A DNA stretch of 8,138 nt from CAIKZZ01 sp036742455 (GTDB lineage Bacteria > Pseudomonadota > Gammaproteobacteria > Steroidobacterales > Steroidobacteraceae). Shown piece after piece: positions 1 through 6,122 of the stretch. A program made the translations under genes and the position numbers. The notes beneath the pieces were generated by a model that was not told the DNA's origin, ran no database searches, and was given only the letters and a program-made list of their open reading frames with translations. The stretch covers positions 1 to 8,138 of the forward strand of contig DAINQU010000049.1 of the NCBI GenBank assembly GCA_036742455.1. Reading direction: 5' to 3'. Within the stretch, counting starts at the first letter, position 1, and each line of letters begins with the position of its first letter.

Positions 1-288
1 CCGCGGGTGCAACGGGTGCCGCAGGCGCGACAGGCGCCGCGGGTGCAACGGGTGCCGCAGGCGCGACAGGCGCCGCGGGTGCAACGGGTGCTGCCGGTGC
101 GACAGGCGTCGCAGGTGCAACGGGTGCTGCAGGCGCGACAGGCGCCGCAGGTGCAACGGGTGCTGCCGGTGCGACAGGTATCGCGGGTGCAACGGGTGCT
201 GCCGGTGCGACAGGCGCCGCAGGTGCAACGGGTGCTGCCGGTGCGACAGGCGTCGCGGGCGCAACGGGTGCCGTAGGTCCGACCGGCG
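1..288 (+). repeat. 36-bp tandem repeat array coding for collagen triplets
   Basis: Eight consecutive 36-bp units start at 1, 37, 73, 109, 145, 181, 217 and 253. The first two are identical over their 36 bases, and later ones differ at a few positions; the last is the most diverged. Each unit encodes 12 residues, four Gly-X-Y triplets (Gly-Ala-Thr/Gly-Ala-Ala type). Unit length is a multiple of three, so gain or loss of units keeps the frame. The array may extend to the left of the window. Confidence 0.9.
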
Positions 289-1423
289 CTATCGGTGTCA
301 CGGGTGCCGTAGGCGCGACCGGTGCGGTGGGCGCTGCGGGTGCGACCGGTGCGGTAGGTGCCACCGGCCTCGTTGGTGCAACGGGCGCGACCGGTGCTGG
401 CACGACCGGCGCCCCAGGGCCTCAGGGTGCGACCGGTGCGACCGGCCCCGCGGGTGCGACCGGTCCGGTTGGTGCCACGGGCCCCATGCCGGCCAACGCC
501 ACACATTGCGTCCTCTCCGTGGATGGCATCGGGTGTGATTCGGTATTTAGCGACGGTAATTATCAGACGGCCGTCGGTACGAACGTCCTCGCCACGAGTA
601 CCGGTGCCAACAACAGCGGTATGGGCTACCAAGCCCTGGTGCTGAACTCGACCGGAGCGGGCAATACCGCTGCCGGCAGCGGTGCTCTCGGTGCGAACAC
701 GACGGGTGATTACAACACCGCCAGTGGTTGGAGCGCTCTCAGCAACAACAACACCGGCTGGGCGAATACGGCGAACGGTACCTATTCATTGTTGTTCAAT
801 GGTACCGGCGGGTACAACACAGCCTCGGGTGCTTGGTCGCTTGAGATGAACCAGACCGGTCAGTACAACACTGCCGCAGGTACTTATTCGTTGGTGAACT
901 CCGCCGCGGGTAGTTACAACGTGGCATTGGGTGCCTACGCCGGTTCCAATCTCTCCAGTGGTTCGAACAACATTTACCTGGGCAGCCAAGCGGGCGCAGC
1001 GACTGAGAGTAACTCGATCCATATTGGCAGCGTAACGGCGAACGCCACGCTGGGTTCGCCGGCACACACGGCAACTTATATTGCAGGTGTCGCTGCGAAT
1101 AACCTCAGCAGCGATGCGAATGCTGCCGTCGTGGTGATCGATACCGTTACGGGTCAACTTGGAACCGGTCTAACGGTTGCCGGTCCGACTGGCGCGGCTG
1201 GTGCTAAGGGTGCGACCGGTGCGACCGGTGCGACAGGTGCCGCGGGCGCGGCCGGCGCGGCCGGTGCGGCTGGTGCCAAGGGTGCGACCGGTGCAACTGG
1301 CGCGACCGGCGCTACTGGTGCTGCCGGTGCGACAGGTGTCGCGGGTGCGACCGGTGCCGCAGGCGCTGCCGGTGCGACGGGTGCCGCCGGAGCAGCGGGC
1401 GCGAAGGGCGCGACGGGTGCAAC
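1..1423 (+). CDS. Collagen-like / beta-roll head surface fibre protein, 5' part (open at left edge and at gap)
   Basis: The reading frame has Gly codons at 6, 9+3n and so on, and is open from the window edge to the gap. No start is present. Order of parts: a Gly-X-Y collagen tract (about 3-488, mostly Gly-Ala-Thr and Gly-Ala-Ala triplets, little Pro); a head module (about 489-1170) built on 17-residue NTAxG...AL...NTTG repeats and ending ESNSIHIG, TYIAGV and GQLGT; then a second collagen tract from about 1180 into the gap. Thr-rich GAT triplets recall bacterial collagens such as Bacillus BclA, whose Thr residues are glycosylated. Family knowledge suggests a secreted trimeric fibre or adhesin; the signal sequence and anchor would lie outside the window. 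This is almost certainly the same gene as 1524-3189: collagen continues on both sides of the gap, and the frames agree if the true gap length is a multiple of three. At least 473 codons are seen here. A phage tail fibre is an alternative, but no phage genes are nearby. Confidence 0.85.
564..968 (+). repeat. 17-residue beta-roll head repeats (eight copies)
   Basis: The protein frame shows eight consecutive repeats, the first of 16 and the others of 17 residues. They begin QTAVG, NSGMG, NTAAG, NTASG, NTANG, NTASG, NTAAG and NVALG, and most contain a central hydrophobic pair and an N-x-T-G turn. This pattern is typical of YadA/Hep_Hag-like trimeric beta-roll heads and of the bacterial 'tail fibre domain' proteins that end in S74 domains. 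The DNA copies are well diverged, so this is an old protein-level repeat, unlike the recent 36-bp array upstream. Confidence 0.75.
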
Positions 1424-1523
1424 NNNNNNNNNNNNNNNNNNNNNNNNNNNNNNNNNNNNNNNNNNNNNNNNNNNNNNNNNNNNNNNNNNNNNNNNNNNNN
1501 NNNNNNNNNNNNNNNNNNNNNNN
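1424..1523. other. Assembly gap (100 N) inside the collagen tract
   Basis: Exactly 100 N, the usual placeholder for a gap of unknown size. The collagen frame before the gap and that after it differ by one base when the gap is counted as 100; a true length divisible by three would join them. Repetitive Gly-X-Y DNA on both sides explains why the assembly failed here. Confidence 0.95.
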
Positions 1524-3189
1524 CGGTGCGACGGGTGCGCAGGGTGCGGTCGGTGCGACGGGCGCCCAGGGTGCCGCCGGTGCGACGGGCGCTCAGGGTG
1601 CCGCCGGTGCGACGGGTGCGCAGGGTGCGGTCGGTGCGACGGGCGCCCAAGGTGCCGCCGGTGCGACCGGCGCCCAAGGCGTCCCCGGCGTTGCGGGTGC
1701 CAACGGTGTGGACGGCTCGTCCGGTGCCAACGGAGCGACGGGCGCTGTCGGTGCGACGGGCGCCACCGGTGCTACCGGTGCTACCGGGGCGGGCTTCAAT
1801 TTCCGAGGCGGTTGGATCGCGGCGATAGCGTACGCCGCAGGTGATTCGGTCACCGAGGGCGGCTCCAGTTATCTGGCCGTGGCGCCTTCGACGGGCGTTG
1901 ATCCCGCTTTGGATGTTGTGAATACCGGAGGCAACTGGGCCTTGATCGCGGCTGCGGGCGCCCAAGGCCCGCAGGGTATCCCGGGTGCCGCGGGCCTGGT
2001 CGGATTGCAGGGGCTGCAAGGCCCGGTGGGCCCACAGGGACCACAGGGCCCGCGTGGCACCACGGGTGCCACCGGAGCGGACGGCTTGCCCGGCGCGCCT
2101 GGCAACGATGGTGCGGCCGGTGCGGCCGGCGCGACGGGTGCCACCGGCCCTTCCGGTGCGACGGGTGCGACGGGCCCAATGCCTACCGGCGCGGCGATCT
2201 GCACGGCGTCAGCCGATGGCGTCGGCTGCAATCCGGTGGTGAGCGACAGCACACTCAATACGGCGGTGGGAACCGCAGCGTTGGGATCGCTACCCGTGAA
2301 CGGGAGTGGCTCGAACACCGCCGTCGGTCAGGCGGCGCTGTACGAGTTGGGTGTGGGTAGTTCCAACGTCGCGCTCGGCATGAACGCGGGCTACGCCTTG
2401 GTCAACGGTAATAACAACGTTTACCTCGGCAGCACGGGCGATCAGAGCGCGCCGAACGAGTCCAACACCATCCGTATCGGCAATATGGTCGCGGATGGAA
2501 TGGGATCGGCCCCGCACACCAAGACCTATATCGCGGGTGTGTATGGAGCGACAACTGCTTTGTCGGGTTCGGCGGTCGTTGTGGATGCCAACGGTCAGCT
2601 CGGAACGGTCTTGTCGTCTCGCCGGTACAAGGAAGACATCAACGCGATGGGCAGCGCCAGCGAACGGCTCTACCAGTTGCGTCCGGTGACCTTCCGCTAC
2701 AAGCAGGCGGATCGGACCGGCGCCAAGCCGATCCAGTTCGGCCTTATTGCGGAAGAAGTCGCCGAGGTGTTCCCGGAACTCGTGGTGTACAACAAGGACG
2801 GTAAGCCCGAGACGGTGGCGTACCACCTGCTCAGCGGTCTGCTCTTGAACGAGTTGCAGAAGGAGCACGCGACCGTTGAGACGCAATCGGCGGCGCTCGC
2901 AGCAGCCGAAGCGCGGTTGCAGGCGGATGACGTGCTGATGGCCTCGCAGGCGGCCGAGTTGGCGCATCAGGAAAGCCAGATCCAGGCGCAAGCGCGCTTG
3001 CTTGACGAGCAGACGCGGCAGTTGGCGGCCGTGCGCCAACAGGTCAGCGATGTAGAGTCGCTGCGAACCGAAGTTGCGCAGGTCAAGCAACTGCAGCGTG
3101 AGTTGGAAGAACTGCGCCAGGTGGCTGCGAAGGCGCTGCATGACGAGACGGTGCGTGCCGTCAAGACGTCAGCGCCGCTTAAGGAGTGA
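1524..3189 (+). CDS. Collagen-like fibre protein with S74 intramolecular chaperone domain, 3' part
   Basis: Frame with Gly at 1525, ending at TGA 3187-3189; 554 codons are visible. Order: collagen tract (1525-1791); a short carbohydrate-binding-like insert (1792-1953); a third collagen tract (about 1957-2184, richer in Pro and Gln); a second head module with only three NTAVG-type repeats (2185-2607); an S74 chaperone domain (2611 to about 2865); and a coiled-coil tail (about 2842-3160). The S74 signature is SSRRYKEDI, then LRPVTFRYK, then QFGLIAEEVAEVFPELVV. In endosialidase-type S74 domains a Ser, with a Lys five residues later, drives self-cleavage after trimer folding; here Ser (2614-2616) and Lys (2629-2631) fit that spacing. 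Inferred role: the trimer-folding end of a long surface or secreted fibre. Related proteins are common in bacterial genomes as 'tail fiber domain-containing protein', so a prophage is not required. Confidence 0.88.
1525..1686 (+). repeat. 27-bp collagen repeats arranged in an 81-bp super-unit
   Basis: Six copies of a nine-residue unit GATGAQGAx (27 bp each). Units 1-3 (1525-1605) are repeated as units 4-6 (1606-1686) with few base changes, and the first unit of each trio has the distinctive Val codon ending. This indicates an 81-bp duplication on top of the 27-bp repeat. The array may continue into the gap. Confidence 0.85.
1792..1953 (+). other. Small carbohydrate-binding-like (CBM5/12-type) domain inside the fibre
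   Basis: Between two collagen tracts, about 54 residues read FNFRGGW, AYAAGDSV, GGSSYLAV, then G..P, then NWALIAAAGA. The spaced W, Y-x-x-GD-x-V, SSY and W pattern is that of the small chitin-binding type 3 / CBM5/12-like folds often found in fibre and chitinase proteins. The aromatic residues are those that would face a sugar. The ligand is not known, and the assignment rests on pattern only. Confidence 0.6.
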
Positions 3190-3197
3190 CCTGAGCG

Positions 3198-3266
3198 GGG
3201 GCACGGCAGCGGTGGCCACGGGGTCGCCGCTGTCGTGCTCCGATGAATGCGAACCGGCATCGTTTT
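3198..3266 (+). terminator. Strong 3' hairpin and short T tract after the fibre gene
   Basis: Starting eight bases after the stop codon, 3198-3217 pairs with 3222-3241: a 20-bp stem with four G-U wobbles (3200/3239, 3206/3233, 3213/3226, 3215/3224) around the tetraloop ACGG. No T run follows at once. A weaker second pairing (CGATG 3241-3245 with CATCG 3258-3262) ends in TTTT at 3263-3266. It probably acts as terminator or 3'-end stabiliser of the fibre mRNA. Confidence 0.65.
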
Positions 3267-3511
3267 CGCGCGACGACGCCCCCGCAGTACCCCCGTTCCG
3301 AGCGATGACCTGAACACGCGAGCCTACGTGACGAGGACGCGCCGAAGGCTGCGGCGGCGCGCTAAACTGAGCGGATCATGGCTCTTGCGCTTTCTCGGAC
3401 GGCACCGCTAACCACCCCATTCCTCGTGGGATGCACGTTGCCGCGTGCAGCGTCGCCTCAGTCCAACGACGTACAGCACGCTTGCTCTGCCGCTTGCGGC
3501 GGGTGGTCATC
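3242..3511. other. Intergenic stretch between fibre gene and tri-haem cytochrome
   Basis: About 320 bases separate the fibre stop from the chosen cytochrome start; after the hairpin nothing conserved is evident. A TAAACT at 3363-3368 resembles a -10 box but has no matching -35. A 6-bp inverted repeat (CGCGCC 3338-3343, GGCGCG 3356-3361) lies just before it. A 45-codon frame from ATG 3378 to TGA 3513-3515 is possible but looks like chance. The cytochrome frame itself is open upstream to ATG 3431. Confidence 0.4.
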
Positions 3512-5122
3512 GTGATCACTCGACCTTGGCAGCGGATGTTGGTGCGTTGGGCAGGCGCATTCCTTCTTGTGACGGGCCCGTTCGGAGTGCTCAACGCAAC
3601 GCCGGCCGAGGACGCAGCCCGTGCCTGGGGGCACCCGTTTTGGGGTGGTCTCGGCAGTAACAGCACGCCGTGTGTCACGTGTCATCAGGCAGACCCATAT
3701 GCGCTCCTTGTCGATACCTCGCCGGTTTTGGCCAGCCAATGGTGGGTGGCCGGCGGTAGTCGTCGATTGCCGGCGTACGCATGGTTTAAGTCTCCCGGCG
3801 GCGCGGGCGCGCTCCTACAAGGAGAGGGGCCGGTAGAGACCGAACAACACCCGTTTTTTACGCCCATGGGGACCAACGGCCGCGCCTGCGTGACGTGTCA
3901 CCAGCCTTCCGATGGCATGAGTCTATCGATACAGACGATACAGGCGCGCTGGACGACCACAGGCGGGCGCGATCCATTGTTTGCGATGGTGGACGGCGCA
4001 AACTGTCCAAGCGCACCGGCGCAAGCGCTCGAAGCACATTCATTGCTGATCACTAAGGGACTATTTCGAATTGCCTTGCCGTGGCCGCCGCGCGATGCGG
4101 TAGGCAACGCGATGACGCCAGAGTTCACGTTGGAAGTCGTCGACGATCCGACGGGCTGTAATCGCGATCCGCGGCACGGACTCACCTCGTCCCAGCCAAC
4201 GGTGTCCGTATACCGACGTCCTCGCATGGCCGCGAATCTGGCGTATTTAGAAGCCGCCGATGGACGTGCGGCGACCACCTTGATGAGCGATGGTCGGGCG
4301 GCGCATCTGACCGCGCAGATGGACGATGCGACGATGCATCACCTTGAAGCCGATCACGGACTGGGCCCCCAAGCCCAGCAGACGATCCGCGCCTTCGAGC
4401 GACAGGTTTATGCGGCGGCAGCCTGGCATCCGGTGGGTGGCTCGCTGAATGAGGGGGGCAGTACGCTCGGCGTGGCAGCATTACAAGCCGACGCCCCGAG
4501 TGGAGCGGCGATACCAACCGTCGCGCCGTTTCCGGAATTGGCCGGTTGGCTCACCGAGAGAAGCCTTGCAGACGGGTTAGGGTCTTGGCCGACGGGGGTG
4601 CCAATGCCACCAGCCCATCGGCCGGGCGAAGCCACTGAGACCCCTGCGGTGCGCGCCTACCGCGATTCGGTGGCACGCGGCTACGCCTTGTTCATCGCCC
4701 GCCCGTTTGCCGGCGACGACGGACGCCCCGAGACCTGTGCCACCTGCCACAACGCCCTGCACACCGGCAGTGACGCGCGGGGAGGGCATCCCGGTCTCGG
4801 TGTGGCAACGCTTGCGGTTGGCCTACCGGCCCCGGACTTACCGCTATTCCGGGTGACCTGTCGTGAAGGCGCGACGGCGCCGAGCGGCGCGCGTGTGGTC
4901 TACACCCACGATCCCGGGCGGGCCTTGATTACCGGCCGATGCGCCGATGTGGATGAAGTAAATGCGCAGCAGTTGCGCGCGCTCGCCGCGCGAGCGCCCT
5001 ACTTTACGGGTGGCTCCGCAGCTACGTTGCGGGACGTCGTCGAGTATTACGACCGACGCTTCGCGATCGGCTACACCCCCGCCGACATTGAGGACATGGT
5101 GCATTTCCTCGAGGCGCTTTGA
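3512..5122 (+). CDS. Exported tri-haem cytochrome c, MauG/cytochrome c peroxidase-like
   Basis: Three CXXCH haem-attachment motifs are visible: CVTCH (3671-3685, residue 54), CVTCH (3887-3901, residue 126) and CATCH (4736-4750, residue 409). The last two fit the two haem domains of MauG/bacterial dihaem peroxidases. FFTPMGTNGRACVTCHQP resembles the N-terminal haem site. YTHDPGRALITG, then LAARAPYF, GSAATLRDVVEYYDRRF and a final FLEAL are the usual C-terminal end. The first CVTCH is an extra haem close to the N-terminus. The start is uncertain: the frame is open from ATG 3431, but the Arg-rich leader there is unlike a signal peptide. GTG 3512 (GGGTGG at 3501-3506) or ATG 3536 gives a proper signal sequence with core AGAFLLVTGPFGVL and a likely cut after ATPA. 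Location would be periplasmic. The substrate (peroxide or an oxidisable partner) cannot be told. It stands alone, convergent with the DUF1348 gene. From GTG it is 536 residues, longer than a classic dihaem peroxidase. Confidence 0.8.
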   Translation: MITRPWQRMLVRWAGAFLLVTGPFGVLNATPAEDAARAWGHPFWGGLGSNSTPCVTCHQADPYALLVDTSPVLASQWWVAGGSRRLPAYAWFKSPGGAGALLQGEGPVETEQHPFFTPMGTNGRACVTCHQPSDGMSLSIQTIQARWTTTGGRDPLFAMVDGANCPSAPAQALEAHSLLITKGLFRIALPWPPRDAVGNAMTPEFTLEVVDDPTGCNRDPRHGLTSSQPTVSVYRRPRMAANLAYLEAADGRAATTLMSDGRAAHLTAQMDDATMHHLEADHGLGPQAQQTIRAFERQVYAAAAWHPVGGSLNEGGSTLGVAALQADAPSGAAIPTVAPFPELAGWLTERSLADGLGSWPTGVPMPPAHRPGEATETPAVRAYRDSVARGYALFIARPFAGDDGRPETCATCHNALHTGSDARGGHPGLGVATLAVGLPAPDLPLFRVTCREGATAPSGARVVYTHDPGRALITGRCADVDEVNAQQLRALAARAPYFTGGSAATLRDVVEYYDRRFAIGYTPADIEDMVHFLEAL

Positions 5123-5133
5123 GCGCCTCAAGG
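5107..5133. terminator. Hairpin spanning the cytochrome stop codon, between convergent genes
   Basis: GAGGCGC (5111-5117) and GCGCCTC (5123-5129) form a perfect 7-bp stem around a 5-base loop that holds the TGA stop. After one mismatch, three more pairs (5107-5109 with 5131-5133) extend it. Only 23 bases separate the two convergent stop codons. No T run follows on either strand, so this may be a weak or Rho-assisted bidirectional terminator. Confidence 0.45.
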
Positions 5134-5145
5134 CGTAGGCACGGC

Positions 5146-5625
5146 TTACAGGCCGAGGTCTGAAAGGCCCGGATGATCGGCGGGCCGTATGCCCGGCGAC
5201 TCCCAATGAAACAGGCGTTCGTCGGCGGTAATAGGTCGATCGTTGATCGAGGCATGCCGTTGGCACATGTAGCCAAGTTCGTCGAATTCCCAGTTCTCGT
5301 TGCCGTACGACCGAAACCAGTGACCGGAATCGTCGCGCCATTCGTACGCAAAACGTACGGCAATCCGGTTCTCCGTGTAGGCCCACAATTCCTTGATCAG
5401 GCGGTAGTCGATCTCGCGACTCCACTTGCGGATCAGAAACGCTTCGATGGCCTCTCGACCGGCGAAGAATTCGGCCCGATTTCGCCAGCGGCTGTCGACA
5501 CTGTACGCGAGCGCCACCTTCGCCGGGTCACGGCGATTCCAAGCGTCTTCGGCAGCGCGAACCTTTTGGATCGCGGTTTCGCGCGTAAAGGGCGGTAACG
5601 GGGGGCGCGGGGCAGGTGTACCCAT
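5146..5625 (-). CDS. DUF1348 family protein, NTF2/SnoaL-like fold
   Basis: 159 residues on the minus strand, from ATG (5623-5625) to TAA (5146-5148). The sequence matches DUF1348 closely along its length: PPFTRETAIQKVRAAEDAWN near the N-terminus, then SRWRNRAEFF, GREAIEAFLIRKW, DYRLIKELWA, NRIAVRFAYEW, SGHWFRSYGNENWEFD, and a final FHW with HPGL. This family is about 150-160 residues with the cone-shaped NTF2 fold. No enzyme activity is established, and no signal peptide is seen, so it is probably cytoplasmic. The start is fixed by GGAGAG (5631-5636) six bases upstream. The frame is open further to 5730, but that extra stretch lacks family resemblance. It converges with the cytochrome and diverges from mscL. 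Confidence 0.9.
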   Translation of the reverse strand: MGTPAPRPPLPPFTRETAIQKVRAAEDAWNRRDPAKVALAYSVDSRWRNRAEFFAGREAIEAFLIRKWSREIDYRLIKELWAYTENRIAVRFAYEWRDDSGHWFRSYGNENWEFDELGYMCQRHASINDRPITADERLFHWESPGIRPADHPGLSDLGL

Positions 5626-5753
5626 CAGATCTCTCCACAGGTTCGATGAACGGTGCATTCGGACTCCGGTGAGCATAGGATCGGGTGACGGAGCGCGCGT
5701 GTCCAGCGACATCGGCGCTTCGATCAACAATCACCACGGACTGGAGAACAGAT
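5626..5753. promoter_or_regulatory. Divergent intergenic region, DUF1348 / mscL
   Basis: The 128 bases between the two divergent starts must hold promoters for both genes. The minus-strand ribosome site GGAGAG (5631-5636) and the plus-strand GGAG (5743-5746) are clear. No convincing -35/-10 pair was found by eye; TATGCT on the minus strand near 5675 is the best -10-like hexamer. Confidence 0.35.
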
Positions 5754-6022
5754 ATGGGGATCGCAGCAGAGTTCAAAGCCTTCGCGATGCGCGGCAATGT
5801 CGTCGATCTCGCGGTCGGCGTCATTATCGGTGGTGCCTTCGGAAAGATCGTGTCCTCTTGCGTCGAGGCGATTCTCATGCCGGTGATTGGACTGCTAACC
5901 GCGGGGTCCGATTTTTCCAAACTCGCACTCACGATAGGCCAAAATGCGAAGGGCGAGCCCGTCCTTTTGCGCTACGGAGCGTTCTGCCAGAGCGTATTGG
6001 ACTTCCTCATCATCGCCTTCGT
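5754..6022 (+). CDS. mscL: Large-conductance mechanosensitive channel MscL (3' end lost in gap)
   Basis: MscL forms a homopentameric inner-membrane pore that opens under membrane tension and releases solutes in osmotic downshock. The first 89 residues are present: EFKAFAMRGNVVDLAVGVII, the TM1 hallmark, keeps E. coli numbering, with Leu19, Gly22 and Val23 of the gate conserved. It continues with FGKIVSS, then the periplasmic loop, and YGAF...DFLIIAF opening TM2. ATG 5754 follows GGAG (5743-5746) at normal spacing, which decides the start. E. coli MscL is 136 residues, so about 45 residues (rest of TM2 and the cytoplasmic helix) fall in the gap. Two Cys (36 in TM1, 78 at the start of TM2) are unlike the E. 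coli protein, which has none. It is transcribed away from the DUF1348 gene and towards the decarboxylase. Confidence 0.95.
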
Positions 6023-6122
6023 NNNNNNNNNNNNNNNNNNNNNNNNNNNNNNNNNNNNNNNNNNNNNNNNNNNNNNNNNNNNNNNNNNNNNNNNNNNNNN
6101 NNNNNNNNNNNNNNNNNNNNNN
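6023..6122. other. Assembly gap (100 N) between two convergent truncated genes
   Basis: Exactly 100 N. MscL on the left lacks about 45 residues, and the decarboxylase on the right lacks perhaps 170 by comparison with full-length family members. The true missing DNA should be near 650 bp or more unless one gene is genuinely broken or the contigs are wrongly joined. Confidence 0.9.

Noticed and set aside
1..288. Short regular repeats that could suggest a CRISPR array
   Set aside because: Units are contiguous with no unique spacers and translate as collagen triplets.
1200..1800. Frequent ACCGGT palindromes
   Set aside because: They come from the Thr-Gly codon pair ACC-GGT in Gly-Ala-Thr repeats and need no other explanation.
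1..2300. Long open frames on the minus strand and in the other plus frames across the collagen tracts (for example Met-Ala-Pro-Val-type repeats on the minus strand near 1593-1853)
   Set aside because: GC-rich Gly-X-Y repeats have no stops in several frames. Only the Gly-X-Y frame has recognisable domains and continues into the head and S74 modules.
2290..3141. A 283-codon minus-strand frame opposite the head, S74 and coiled-coil region
   Set aside because: It is antisense to well-supported domains, has no family resemblance, and is explained by the high-GC codon pattern of the plus-strand gene.
1..3189. Prophage tail fibre, because of the S74 domain
   Set aside because: No other phage gene lies in the window, and bacterial collagen/head/S74 proteins of this type are common outside prophages. 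The left side is unseen, so this is not fully excluded.
3363..3368. TAAACT as a -10 promoter box for the cytochrome gene
   Set aside because: No -35 element lies at a suitable distance, and a hexamer match of this quality is expected by chance.
4844..5425. A 193-codon minus-strand frame overlapping both the cytochrome end and DUF1348
   Set aside because: It overlaps two better-supported genes and shows no known motif.
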